Below, in pieces: positions 30,828 to 40,100 of a DNA stretch of 64,000 nucleotides (its first letter is position 1; every line of letters begins with the position of its first letter). The notes below the pieces were generated by a model, which was not told where the DNA came from, made no database searches, and saw only the letters and a list, made by a program, of their open reading frames with translations. Location: assembly GCA_022833215.1 (NCBI GenBank), contig JAIPUZ010000113.1, positions 28,982 through 92,981 on the forward strand. Direction: 5' to 3'. The position numbers and the translations under genes were made by a program. The DNA is from Mesorhizobium sp. GTDB taxonomy: Bacteria; Pseudomonadota; Alphaproteobacteria; Rhizobiales; Rhizobiaceae.

Positions 30828-30853
30828 CGCGGGCCGCATCTGCGGCCCATTTA
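30828..30853 (+). terminator. Hairpin terminator
   Basis: GGGCCGC-ATCT-GCGGCCC (7-bp stem, four-base loop) is followed by ATTTATTT. It probably ends or thins out capsid-unit transcripts before the connector genes. Confidence 0.75.
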
Positions 30854-30866
30854 TTTGCGAGGCATC

Positions 30867-31958
30867 ATGGCATCCATCATCGCCGGTACGGACTCTACCT
30901 TCACCGTCTCGGTGCAGACCGATGGCCGGCCTGTGCCACTCAGCGGCAGCGTGACCGCCCGGGTCATGACCATGGACGCGCGCACGACTGTCGTGCCGCA
31001 GTTCAATCTCGACGAGAACGGCGAGGGTGCGGATTGGCCCGATGGCGTGGCTGCGGTGACGCTGACCGGCGCCCAGACCGCAGCGCTGGAGCCGCGCGAG
31101 CACATGCTGGTGCTGCAGGGAGGCTTCGGCATCAAACGTTTCAGCCTGCGGGTGGAGACGCTGACCGTGCCGACCCGTAATTCCCTGTTTGTGCGGGATC
31201 TGGTTGTGGACGAAATCCGCCGCGACCGCATCATGGCTGCCGCTACCAGCCTGCTTGCCGGGATCGAGGTATCCGACGACTATATCTGGGACAAGGTCCG
31301 CGCGGCTGAGTCCGAGGTCGCGCACACGTTGCGCGTGCCGCTGGTGCCGACGAAGTTCTTCCCGATCAAGCCCACGCAGGCACAGATCGACGCTCTTGAG
31401 GGCATGGCGTGGGCGGTTGATCCTGCCTACGACTACCACCCCGACATGTTCCACTTCGAGAAGTGGGGCTATTTCATTGCTCGTCAGCGGCCGATTATCT
31501 CGGTCGAAAGCCTGCGCTTCGCATACCCGTCACAGGAGTCCGGCTTCTTCGACATCCCCTTGGACTGGATCCGTATCGACGCGAAATACGGCCACGTCCG
31601 CCTGGTGCCGTCCAGCCCGGCGGTGTTCGCCACCATGGACGCCTTCATCATGACGGCGCTCGCCAGTTCGCGGTCGATCCCCTTCATGATCCAGCTTTCC
31701 TATACGGCCGGGCTGGAGGACGTGGACCAGAACTACCCGGAGCTGCCCGACATCGTGAAGCGCCTTGCGGTGCTGAAAATCGTCTCCGACACCTTCCTTC
31801 CGCAGTCCGGCTCGATCAGCGCCGATGGCCTGTCACAGTCCATCAGCGTGGACATGGACAAATATCAGGAGGCGATTGACGCCGCGCTCAATGGCCCGCC
31901 GGGCGCGAATGGTGGCCTTGTCGCCAAGCTGCACGGCATCCGCACGCTGGTGATCTGA
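30867..31958 (+). CDS. Head-tail connector protein with N-terminal beta domain
   Basis: GCGAGG is four bases before ATG 30867. The N-terminal ~100 residues (STFTVSVQTDGRPVPLSGSV) form a beta domain like that at the start of BppU-type baseplate proteins. The remainder, with IRRDRIMAAATSLLAGIEVS, DDYIWDKVRAAESEVAHTLR and a helical C-terminal region, fits the gp6/gp15-like adaptor that sits under the portal. The fusion of both in one 363-residue chain is unusual. TGATG overlap with the next gene. Confidence 0.7.
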   Translation: MASIIAGTDSTFTVSVQTDGRPVPLSGSVTARVMTMDARTTVVPQFNLDENGEGADWPDGVAAVTLTGAQTAALEPREHMLVLQGGFGIKRFSLRVETLTVPTRNSLFVRDLVVDEIRRDRIMAAATSLLAGIEVSDDYIWDKVRAAESEVAHTLRVPLVPTKFFPIKPTQAQIDALEGMAWAVDPAYDYHPDMFHFEKWGYFIARQRPIISVESLRFAYPSQESGFFDIPLDWIRIDAKYGHVRLVPSSPAVFATMDAFIMTALASSRSIPFMIQLSYTAGLEDVDQNYPELPDIVKRLAVLKIVSDTFLPQSGSISADGLSQSISVDMDKYQEAIDAALNGPPGANGGLVAKLHGIRTLVI

Positions 31959-32611
31959 TGAGGCTCAATCCAAGCGCTTTCAACCGGTTTCTCGACGGGA
32001 TCGGTCAGTCGTTCCTGTGGCGGCGCAGCGATGCGTGCCCTTGCTACAATCCCAACTCCGGCGCGGCCAATCCTCGGTGCCCGCACTGTGGCGGGAAGGG
32101 ACGCATGTGGCACCCACCGGTCCCAGCAAAGGCCGGCGTCGCCTCGGCGAACGTCCAGCGAGAGTGGGCGCGCTCCGGCATGTGGGAGAACGGCGACCTT
32201 GTCCTGGCGATCCCCGGCAACTCTCCTATGTGGGGCATGGGCCAGTACGACCGCGTGACCATGCTCAACGCCACCGACCAGTTCTCGGTGACGTTGACGC
32301 GCGGTTCGCCGGTGGAGAGCTTGCGCTTCACCGTGGTGGCCGTCGAGCGCGTGTTCTGGATCGATCCGCAGACGCAGGAGCTGGTCGACGGGTCTGCGCC
32401 GGCGGTATCGGATGACGGGACGCTTGCGTGGCCGAATGGCGGGCCACCCGTGGGCGTGGGCTACACCATCACCGGCACCAAGCACCTCGACTACTATGTC
32501 TATGGGCAGCTTCCCCGGAACCGGAACGAGCACCACGGTGCCCGGCTGCCGAAGGCCGCGGTCCTGCGCAAGTGGGATCTGCTCGGGCGCGGCAACGCCG
32601 CCGGCTACTAG
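31958..32611 (+). CDS. Head completion/closure protein with zinc knuckle
   Basis: A 217-residue protein that starts in an overlap with the connector gene. Near the N-terminus ACPCYNPNSGAANPRCPHCG supplies four Cys residues for one zinc ion, followed by a beta-barrel-type middle (YDRVTMLNATDQFSVTLTRG, VVAVERVFWIDP). Proteins with this order occur at this place in other contractile-tailed phages and are thought to close the head. Its stop overlaps the convergent neck gene by 4 bp. Confidence 0.7.
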   Translation: MRLNPSAFNRFLDGIGQSFLWRRSDACPCYNPNSGAANPRCPHCGGKGRMWHPPVPAKAGVASANVQREWARSGMWENGDLVLAIPGNSPMWGMGQYDRVTMLNATDQFSVTLTRGSPVESLRFTVVAVERVFWIDPQTQELVDGSAPAVSDDGTLAWPNGGPPVGVGYTITGTKHLDYYVYGQLPRNRNEHHGARLPKAAVLRKWDLLGRGNAAGY

Positions 32612-33474
32612 CCGAGGGTGCGCTTGACGGCTTCCTGAAACGCCTTCTCCGCGAGAGGGCGCATTTCTTGCTCGACCTGCTGGGCGATGTTGCGCGCACC
32701 CTCGGGCTTGGTCACCCAGCCGGCCTGGCCTTCCATGATGATCCTGAAGGTGAGGAAGGCGCTGGACGGCGCGTTCGGCGTGCCAGTGTCGAAGCGCACC
32801 ATGCCTTTGAAGCGGCGGCGTTCCTCGGCGGTCAGGCCCTCGACGCCCTTCAGGTCTTTGCCGCGCAGGCGCTGGCCCCACGCATAGATGTTCTTGTTCA
32901 CCATCGTTGCGTTCCGGCTGGCCGGGCTGGACAGAAACGCGCTTTGCCCAGCCGCCGGCGCCATTCCCGATCCTGGCGACATGGAGGTGATCTGGCCTGC
33001 GGGGCGCTCTGTCCGGCCGATGACGGTCGTGGGCGACAGCGCCTTCGCCATGGCGTGCACGGACGGCGGCATGGGCTTGCTGTGCGCACCGTGGCCGGGC
33101 GTGTTGTGGCGCATGGGGATCACCAAGAACCGCTTCCCGTTCTTGGCCGAGCGCCGCACCTTGGGGCTCGTGTCGAGCATCTTCTTGAGGTCGCGCCCAG
33201 GGCGGCCTGACTCGATCTCGCTGGCTTGGTCGTAGGACGCTTCCACGACGGCGGAGAAGTCGCCCGTCATATGCCATTTGATCGACTCGGCATAGGCGTC
33301 CTTCTCGCCAGACCAAATGCCGGACTGCTTGAGCACCGCTTCCTTCCAGTTCTCGTGCATCTGGAACGCGATGGCGCGCACGGCCTGATTCAGCAGCGGG
33401 AACACCTCCTTGGTGATCGCGCCCTTGATGTCCATGACATGGCCGAGGTCGAGGTTGACTTTAAATCTGATCAT
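32608..33474 (-). CDS. HK97-gp10-like neck/tail-completion protein, inverted
   Basis: The 288-residue protein has the gp10-type N-terminal helix and pattern: LLNQAVRAIAFQMHENWKEA, then GDFSAVVEASYDQASEIESG, with RPGRDLKKMLDTSPKVRRS, all typical of head-tail joining proteins. It lies on the minus strand, although all other virion genes are on the plus strand. Its ATG is six bases after a minus-strand copy of the late promoter and lacks a Shine-Dalgarno, which shows that it is still transcribed with the late genes after inversion. Confidence 0.83.
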   Translation of the reverse strand: MIRFKVNLDLGHVMDIKGAITKEVFPLLNQAVRAIAFQMHENWKEAVLKQSGIWSGEKDAYAESIKWHMTGDFSAVVEASYDQASEIESGRPGRDLKKMLDTSPKVRRSAKNGKRFLVIPMRHNTPGHGAHSKPMPPSVHAMAKALSPTTVIGRTERPAGQITSMSPGSGMAPAAGQSAFLSSPASRNATMVNKNIYAWGQRLRGKDLKGVEGLTAEERRRFKGMVRFDTGTPNAPSSAFLTFRIIMEGQAGWVTKPEGARNIAQQVEQEMRPLAEKAFQEAVKRTLG

Positions 33475-33480
33475 GCTGCC

Positions 33481-33496
33481 AGCGTACCGTCACGCC
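33481..33496 (-). promoter_or_regulatory. Minus-strand late-type promoter element (GGCGTGAC GG TACGCT)
   Basis: One mismatch in the octamer (GGCGTGAC for GTCGTGAC), a perfect -10-like box and the standard six bases to the ATG at 33474. It stands back to back with element 10, only three bases apart, making a divergent pair. Confidence 0.8.
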
Positions 33497-33499
33497 ACG

Positions 33500-33515
33500 G
33501 TCGTGACGGCATCAT
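33500..33515 (+). promoter_or_regulatory. Late-type promoter element 10 (GTCGTGAC GG CATCAT)
   Basis: The ATG at 33522 is six bases after the last T, without Shine-Dalgarno. CATG-CTTT-CATG overlaps the box and start. Confidence 0.82.
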
Positions 33516-33521
33516 GCTTTC

Positions 33522-34394
33522 ATGGTCATTTCGGTCCATCCCCTTCCTGTCGGTAACGCCATGAAGCTGCGCCTCGCCCCTCCGGCCGGGGCTGCAGCTT
33601 GGCGCATCCTGCGCAAGGATGGGGACACGTTCACCGGCCCGGACGATCCCGGCGCCCTTATCGCCTATCAGGGCGACGACCTGACCGTTATCGACCACCA
33701 GTTTCTGCGCAACGCCGTCGAGGTGTTCTATCGGCCGTATTACCTGGTGGACGGCCAGTTCGTCGCCGGGGAGAGCGTCAGCGGCGTTCCGGCACCGGCC
33801 TACGAGGACCAGTCGCAGGATGCGTTTGATATCCTGCGCGAGCGGCTTGAAGCCGGCCTTAAGGTCGAGGTCGATCGTGGTGTGCTGCGCGCCGACGCGG
33901 GCTTTATCCAAGTGATGACCGCGCCGCCGCCCTACGACAACAACCTGCGCTTCCCGCTCGTGTCGATCCATCTGGAGAGCGATGCACCGCAGGAGCGAGC
34001 CATCGGCGAGGAATTCGACGGGATCGGCGAGGATCCGCTGACCGGCGATTTCCTCGACGGCCATGGCTGGGTCGCCTCGGTTCGCATTTCCGTTGTCGGC
34101 TGGTCGCTGAACCCCGACGAGCGCAACGAGCTACGCAAGGCCCTGCGCCGCGTGGTCATAGCGAATTTCGAAGTTTTCGCCTCCCACGGCATGGATCAGG
34201 TGAACTTCGAGCAAACGAACAACGAACTGCTGAACGGCGAGCAGGGGGCCAACCTCTACCTCGCCGAGGGCACCTTCTCCTGCATCGCGCCCGTGTCTGT
34301 GGCGACCCGTCGCGAGCCGCAGCAACTCCAATCCATATCCATCGGGGTCAACGATGTCGAAAATCCGTTCAGCGACTGCGGATGCTCCGGCTGA
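33522..34394 (+). CDS. Neck/tail-terminator-region protein (290 aa)
   Basis: Follows the divergent late promoter pair. The N-terminal 90 residues (MKLRLAPPAGAAAWRILRKD) form a beta domain; the rest, VTAP-like FPLVSIHLESDAPQERAIGE, and LRKALRRVVIANFEVFASHG, resembles proteins placed between neck and sheath genes in contractile phages, presumably tail terminator or completion proteins. The Cys-containing end (FSDCGCSG) is unusual. Overlaps the next gene by 41 bp. Function is assigned from position and general pattern. Confidence 0.6.
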   Translation: MVISVHPLPVGNAMKLRLAPPAGAAAWRILRKDGDTFTGPDDPGALIAYQGDDLTVIDHQFLRNAVEVFYRPYYLVDGQFVAGESVSGVPAPAYEDQSQDAFDILRERLEAGLKVEVDRGVLRADAGFIQVMTAPPPYDNNLRFPLVSIHLESDAPQERAIGEEFDGIGEDPLTGDFLDGHGWVASVRISVVGWSLNPDERNELRKALRRVVIANFEVFASHGMDQVNFEQTNNELLNGEQGANLYLAEGTFSCIAPVSVATRREPQQLQSISIGVNDVENPFSDCGCSG

Positions 34395-34605
34395 AAAGCC
34401 GGACGCCGCTCCGCCCGCAACCGTCCCGCCCGCACCCGTCGAGCGTGTCGTGCTCGATGAGTTCTGCCGCCGGCTGTCCACGACGGACCGGCGGGTGGAA
34501 CTGATCGCCGCGTTCCATTTCACGGAGCGCGATGCTGGCCGCACCTCCGATACCGAGCAGCAGTACCAGGCTCGGTACGAGGCCCTCATCAAGAAGCCTG
34601 TCTAA
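34354..34605 (+). CDS. Hypothetical tail-region protein (83 aa)
   Basis: ATG 34354 lies inside the end of the previous gene. A Pro/Ala-rich start precedes a helical domain (LDEFCRRLSTTDRRVELIAA) with FTERDAGRTSDTEQQYQARY. Small proteins of this type precede the sheath gene in several myoviruses, function unknown. Ends 12 bases before the sheath gene. Confidence 0.65.
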   Translation: MSKIRSATADAPAEKPDAAPPATVPPAPVERVVLDEFCRRLSTTDRRVELIAAFHFTERDAGRTSDTEQQYQARYEALIKKPV

Positions 34606-34617
34606 GCCGAGGTCATC

Positions 34618-36075
34618 ATGCCTGTATTTTTCAACGGTCGGCTGCTGATCACGCCGACCAGCGCCACGAAGGTCGACGACTCGGCCATGGCAAACCGGAA
34701 CCTGACGGTCGGAAACAACATCCTGCTGATCGGTTCCAGCCTGGGCGGTACGCCGCAGAAGCCCCTGCGCTTCGGCGACCCCAACGAGGCCATTGCCCTG
34801 CTGCGCGGCGGCGACCTGCTGGATGCCGTCAAGAAGGCTTTCGATCCCTCGAACCAGACCGGCGGGCCGGCCGTGGTCACCGTCATCCGCGTGGATCCGG
34901 CGGCTGGCTCGGAGATCGTGCTGCAGAACGACGATGACGACTCTCCCGTCCCTGGCGTGAAGGTCGTTTCGGTGGATGCCGGCGAGCACACCACGAATAT
35001 TCAGGTGCGCGTCGAGGAAGGTTCCGTCGCCGGCACGGTACGGATCACCGTGCGCTTCGGGAACGACTATTGCGGCCCGAGCCCTGACATTTCGACGGTC
35101 GAGGAAGCCGTGGCGTGGTTCAACGGCAGTGCCTTCCAGTTCGTGAAGGCCGAGCTGCTGTCGGGCGCCACAGGCAATCTGGCGATCCGCCCCTACACGT
35201 CGCTGACTGGTGGCACCAACGGTACGACCTCGGTCGGAGATTGGGCCGACGCCTTCCAGATCGCGCAGACCGTGGACGCGCAGTGGATCACCCCGGTGAC
35301 GGGCGATCCGGCCGTACACGCCATGTGCGATGCCCACGTCGCCTTCATGTCGGATCAGGGCCGCAAGGAGCGCCGGGCGAACTGCGGCACTGTCGCCAGC
35401 ACGAGCGATGAAGATGCCGCGACCGCCGCATTCAGCCTTAACAGCGACCGTACCTCGCTGTGCCACATCGGCTTCTACGACTACGACGAGAACGGCGAAC
35501 TGAAGCTGTTTCCGCCCTACGTCACGGCCGCTGGCCTGTCCGGCATGTTCGCCGGCGTGAATCCTGGCACGGCGCTGACCAACAAGACGTTCAAGTGCCG
35601 CGGGCTGGAGCGCGAACTGCGCAACCCGACCGACACCGACGTGCTCATTCAGGCCGGTGTGCTGTGCCTGGAGACGACGGAGCAGGGCTACAAGGTGGTG
35701 CAGTCGATTTCGACCTGGCGCCAGAACCGCAACTACAACCGCGTGGAAATCTCGTGCGGTGCGGCGCTGGACCAAGTCGTGCGCAACGTGCGCGAGGCGC
35801 TGGACGTGCTGCGCGGCGAGAAGGGCAACCCGCTCCTGCTGTCGCGCGCGGTCAGCATCACCGAGAGCACGCTGCGCGAGTGTGCGCGCGAAGAGCCGCA
35901 AGGCCCGGGCCTGCTGGCCGGCAACGAGGAAAGCCCGCCCTATCGCGGCATTCGCGCTTCGCTGGAGGGCGACGTCCTGCGCGTACAGTTCGAGTGCTCG
36001 CCCGTGATCCCCGTCAACTACGTCCTCACCAACGTGTTCGCTGTCCCGTTCAGCGGCACTGCGGTGGCGATCTAA
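34618..36075 (+). CDS. Tail sheath protein
   Basis: The 485-residue protein shows the sheath pattern: a beta-rich N-terminal region (LLITPTSATKVDDSAMANRN), a variable middle with GGTNGTTSVGDWADAFQIAQ, and the conserved C-terminal core STWRQNRNYNRVEISCGAAL, then VNYVLTNVFAVPF, which forms the interlocked arms of the contractile layer. Followed immediately by the tube gene. With the baseplate genes this fixes the phage as contractile-tailed. Confidence 0.92.
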   Translation: MPVFFNGRLLITPTSATKVDDSAMANRNLTVGNNILLIGSSLGGTPQKPLRFGDPNEAIALLRGGDLLDAVKKAFDPSNQTGGPAVVTVIRVDPAAGSEIVLQNDDDDSPVPGVKVVSVDAGEHTTNIQVRVEEGSVAGTVRITVRFGNDYCGPSPDISTVEEAVAWFNGSAFQFVKAELLSGATGNLAIRPYTSLTGGTNGTTSVGDWADAFQIAQTVDAQWITPVTGDPAVHAMCDAHVAFMSDQGRKERRANCGTVASTSDEDAATAAFSLNSDRTSLCHIGFYDYDENGELKLFPPYVTAAGLSGMFAGVNPGTALTNKTFKCRGLERELRNPTDTDVLIQAGVLCLETTEQGYKVVQSISTWRQNRNYNRVEISCGAALDQVVRNVREALDVLRGEKGNPLLLSRAVSITESTLRECAREEPQGPGLLAGNEESPPYRGIRASLEGDVLRVQFECSPVIPVNYVLTNVFAVPFSGTAVAI

Positions 36076-36088
36076 GGAGTAGCCTTCC

Positions 36089-36514
36089 ATGGCCCAGCAA
36101 AACATCAAGGTCCATTCCGGCAACCGGATCGCCATCGTGATCGATGGCAAGCAGGTCGGGGCGCTGCAGTCGGTGCGCGCCAGCGACGACTACGGTCCCG
36201 AGCCTGCCTCCGGTATCGGCGATATCCACGTATTCGAGCACGTTCCGACCATGGCGCGCCACAGCCTGTCGGTCAGTTCGATGGTGCTGCGCCGCGCGTC
36301 CCTTCGTTCCCTCGGCATCGCCCTGGAGAATGGCGACGACGCACTTCGCGGCCTCGTGTTCGACATCGAGTCCTATGACAAGCTGTCCGGCGATCTCATC
36401 TACAAATACACCGGCTGCTCGTATGCGTCCGGTGACGTCGAGGTCAATAAGCACAGCATCGTCATGGCCTCCGGCATGTTCAACGCCATCGACCGTGTTG
36501 GCGTCGGCGCCTAA
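36089..36514 (+). CDS. Tail tube protein
   Basis: A 141-residue protein directly after the sheath gene, as in nearly all myoviruses. The beta-rich sequence GNRIAIVIDGKQVGALQSVR and LIYKYTGCSYASGDVEVNKH suits the tube fold that stacks in hexameric rings. AAGGAG precedes the ATG. A strong hairpin follows. Confidence 0.85.
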   Translation: MAQQNIKVHSGNRIAIVIDGKQVGALQSVRASDDYGPEPASGIGDIHVFEHVPTMARHSLSVSSMVLRRASLRSLGIALENGDDALRGLVFDIESYDKLSGDLIYKYTGCSYASGDVEVNKHSIVMASGMFNAIDRVGVGA

Positions 36515-36532
36515 CCCCTTCTGACGCAGTTC

Positions 36533-36563
36533 GCCGCCCCGCTTCTGGCCGGGCGGCATTTTC
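36533..36563 (+). terminator. Hairpin after tail tube gene (terminator or attenuator)
   Basis: GCCGCCC (36533-36539) and GGGCGGC (36551-36557) form a 7-bp stem with an 11-base loop followed by ATTTTCATT. It would limit transcription of the low-abundance genes that follow the tube gene. Confidence 0.7.
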
Positions 36564-36576
36564 ATTGGAGCACCAC

Positions 36577-36969
36577 ATGGCCCGCACCCCCGATCCCTCC
36601 GACTTCACCGTCGACGTCGATGGCGTCGGCACCTTCACCTTTGCCCGCCGCCGGATGGCCGACGAGTTCAAGATTCAGGTGGAGTACGCTCGCATCTTGG
36701 ATGGCGTGAAGCCGACCGAGTGGCTGGAGCTGGTTGCCGGCTGGAAGTCGGTCCTGAAGGTCTTGACGGTCCGGGCTCCTGAAGCCTGGGGCAAGGACAT
36801 TTTCGGCGAGCCCACTGCGGAAATCGACGACATGGACCCGCAGGACAAGGATGTCTACGCGCGCATGGGGAAGGTCCACATGGCGCTGATCGAAAAGGAG
36901 CGCTCCTTTCGACGCGGACCTGCCAAAGCGGGCGCGGGAGAAGGGCAAGGCGCAGGCGGGGTCACTTGA
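36577..36969 (+). CDS. Tail assembly chaperone, short form (gpG-like)
   Basis: TTGGAG precedes ATG 36577. The 130-residue protein (DPSDFTVDVDGVGTFTFARR, then MADEFKIQVEYARILDGVKP) is the normal-frame product of the tail chaperone gene between tube and tape measure. It would end at 36969; the reading frame one base ahead continues with a conserved tail to 37195. Short and long forms in a fixed ratio chaperone the tape measure protein in most long-tailed phages. Confidence 0.82.
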   Translation: MARTPDPSDFTVDVDGVGTFTFARRRMADEFKIQVEYARILDGVKPTEWLELVAGWKSVLKVLTVRAPEAWGKDIFGEPTAEIDDMDPQDKDVYARMGKVHMALIEKERSFRRGPAKAGAGEGQGAGGVT

Positions 36970-37195
36970 GTTCTGGTTTCGCCGGAAATACGGCCTCACG
37001 CCGCATGATCCGCGATACCTGGCCGTCAGTCGTGAGGACATGCTTACGGACTGGTGGGCTCACCAGTATCTGGAGAACCCGAAGCTCGACGATCAGGCTG
37101 TCGTAGACGAGGACTTCGACCAAGACGCGCTGCTGCGCAAGCTGGACGAAAACCCCGACAGTGAAGATTTCGATTGGGAACAACTGACACCCTGA
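36902..37195 (+). CDS. Tail assembly chaperone frameshift extension (gpT-like)
   Basis: This frame has no start codon of its own. It reads APFDADLPKRAREKGKAQAG, then SLEFWFRRKYGLTPHDPRYL and an acidic end, typical of the C-terminal T part of tail chaperones. The likely shift site is UUU-CGA at 36907-36912: tRNA-Phe can slip from UUU to the better-matched UUC (+1) while the slow CGA codon waits, giving GAC as next codon and a fused product of about 205 residues (36577-37195). It ends one base before the tape measure ATG. Confidence 0.75.
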   Translation, partial: APFDADLPKRAREKGKAQAGSLEFWFRRKYGLTPHDPRYLAVSREDMLTDWWAHQYLENPKLDDQAVVDEDFDQDALLRKLDENPDSEDFDWEQLTP

Positions 37196-37196
37196 T

Positions 37197-40100
37197 ATGG
37201 CCGGCATCAAGATCCCCGTAGCGGCGGAGTTTTCCAGCGCGGACGCCGAGAAATCTGTCCAGCAGTTCCGGCAGCAGATGAACTCGCTCGGCCAGCAAAT
37301 CGCCCAGACGAACCGGGTAAAGTTCACCCCGATCGACAAAGCCACCGTCGAGGACGTGCGTCGCGTCGTGCAGCAGTTCGAGCAGCTGCGGCGGATTCAG
37401 GGCGGGCTGAATCAACGCTTGAAGGCGACCGGCCAGTCCAACGCCGGTTTCCTCGACGTGGACTGGAACCGCCTGTACGCGGACGCCAATGCGCGCGGCC
37501 GCGCGATGCAGAAGGCGTTCGAGTACGTCACGGGCAGCACGTTTCAGGACGCTGGCGCCGGCCCGGGCACCGCACCGCCCGGCCGGCAGCGCCACCGCGC
37601 GCCCGACCCTAACCCGAACCGGCAGCCGCGCTCGCCGGGTGGCGGTTCCGGTGGGGGCGGGGGCGGCGGTGTGCCGGGGATGGCCGCTGGGGTCGCACAG
37701 GCCGGCCTGCGGGCGGCCGGGCCGGCCGGCGGCGTGGCCGCTGGCGCGCTGGGCACCGGCATGTCCGCTGGCTTTGGCGCCGGCCTCATGGGGCTGGTGG
37801 GCGGCATGCTCGCGCTCGGAGTCGGCAAGGCGGTCAGCGCTGTGCGGGAAAAGGTGGGCGCGGCCGAGCAGGAGTCCATCCAATATGACACGCTGAAGCG
37901 TTCGCTCGGGGACGTGAATGTCAGCTTCCGTCTCCTGCGCGACAGTGTTCGGGCGTCGGCTGCCACCCTCGGCGTCAACTTCGATGAGGCGCAGCGCCTG
38001 GCTGTCTCGTTCGCGCGGCTGTCGAACGCCACCCATGAGCATGCCAACGCGCTTGGTGAGGAAGTCCGCGTCGGCGGGGGCCTGTCGCGCGCCTTCGGCA
38101 TGGACCCTTCGCAGGGCGTCGGCTTCTCAGCGCAGATGCGCCTGTTCGGAGTCACGCAGAATGAGCAGGACAGTCGCCGCATGGCCCTGCTCGTCGGCGA
38201 AACCATTGCGCGCGCCAGCGGCTTCTCGCAGGCCGGCCAGATCCTGCAGGCGATCTCGTCCTACACGGAGCAGCAGACCCGGCTTGGCCTTAACTCGGCG
38301 AACGTCGCCGGGTATTCCGGCTACCTGTCCGCCGCGGCGGGCTCCGGCATCGCTGGTCTGGACCCGATGGGCGCCGCCGGCCTGCTGGCAAGGGTGAACT
38401 CGTCGGTTCAGTCCGGCGGAGCGGCCGGCGAGGCCGGCCAGAACTTCTTCGCTCGCATCGGGCGCATGCGCGGGCTGGATCCGCTGCAGATGGCGGTTTG
38501 GCGGGAGCAGGGTGCGTTCGGCACGGGCGCCTCGGCTTTCGGTCCCGGTAGCGTCTATTCCCGCTTCGCGGCCGCCAACGGGCTCGGCACGCCCGCGCGG
38601 GCCGGTTCCAACCGCATGCTGATCTTCGATGCGATGGACCAGGCGCGCAAGGAGTACGGCAACAATCCGCTGATGATGGCGAATGCTGTGCAGAACCTGT
38701 TCGGCATCGGCATCAATCAGGCCATGGCGCTATCGACGCTGTCGCCGGGTCAGCTCGGTGGGATGGAGTCGCGTCTGGGGCGTCTGAACATCGACCTTGG
38801 TAACGTCAACGAGACGGGATTCAACCTGTTGAGCCAGATCGAGGCCGGCGATCGGAACGCGCTGGCACTGGTGGCCCGCGATCTGGCCGGTCGGGAAGGG
38901 GATCGGGCGCTGTCCTCGTCCGAGCAGGCGGCTCTGCAGGGGGCATGGGACTCCGGCGACGATGATGCGCTGCGGGACACCTTGGCGACGTTGGTTGCCC
39001 GCCATGGGCAGGCCGAAACCGAGGGCGAGAAGGTGCGTAACTCCATCGCCGGCGTCGAGCGCGTCGTGCAGGAGTTCGCCAGCCGCCTTGTCCCGCTCAC
39101 CACCGATATCCGGCACGGCGTCATGTTCCTCGCAGGCGAGCGCGGCGGGTCGCCGAACGATATTCGCGCGGCGGTGCTCCGGTCGGAGTCCAGTGCCCGC
39201 ATCGGCGACATCGAGGTCAACAAGCAGCGCGAGATCGACGCACAGCGTGCCCTTATTGATGGGCTCAGCACTGAATATGGCGACCTGTTCGAGCAGCGTC
39301 GCAAGGAAGCGTGGGCTGGAACGCTGGATGATGACAAGCTCGCCGCCTACAACAAGCGGCTGGGTGAGATCACCGAACAGAGGACCACGGCGTCCAACCG
39401 GATCCGCGAGCTGTACGACGAGCAGACCAAGCTGATCGAGCAGGAAAATCAGGCCCTGCAGCGTCGAATCGACGACATGCTGGAGGCCGAGCGCGTCCGG
39501 CGCAAAGCCGAGGATGAGGCAATGGCTGCTCGGGCCGGCGGCTCTGGCGGGTCTGTTTCCTATGGCTCGATGGTCGAGCGGTTCCCGCAAACCGGGCCTG
39601 CTTCGTATGGCGGCGGTGGGGGCCTTGGCGCGGCTCCTGCGGGCACGAGCGCAGGGGATGGTGGTGGTATCACCCCCGTGCCGGCCGGCCCGGCCAGCGG
39701 CCGCTATGGCGGCGGCTCTGGCATCATCGGCCCGGAGATAGCTGCGGCGCTGGATGCGGAGGGCATCACCGATCCTGCCGAGCGCCGGAACATTGCCTCG
39801 ATGCTGTCCGGCATCTCCGGTGTCGAAGGTGCGGGCTGGAACACGATTGTGGGTGGCGGCTCCTTCTCGGATTTCAGCCGGCACCCGAACAAAATCGGTA
39901 TTCGGACGGCAGACGGTCCGAGCACTGCCGCTGGCGCCTACCAGATCACCGGTACTACCTGGAGGCGCGTCTCGGCGCGTCTGGGACTGACGGACTTTTC
40001 GCCGACCAGCCAGACCCGCGCGGCCATCGAGCTGATGCGGGGGAGGGGTGCTCTGGGCCTGGCTGCCGCAGGCGACTTCAGCGGTGCGGCCAGCCGGCTC

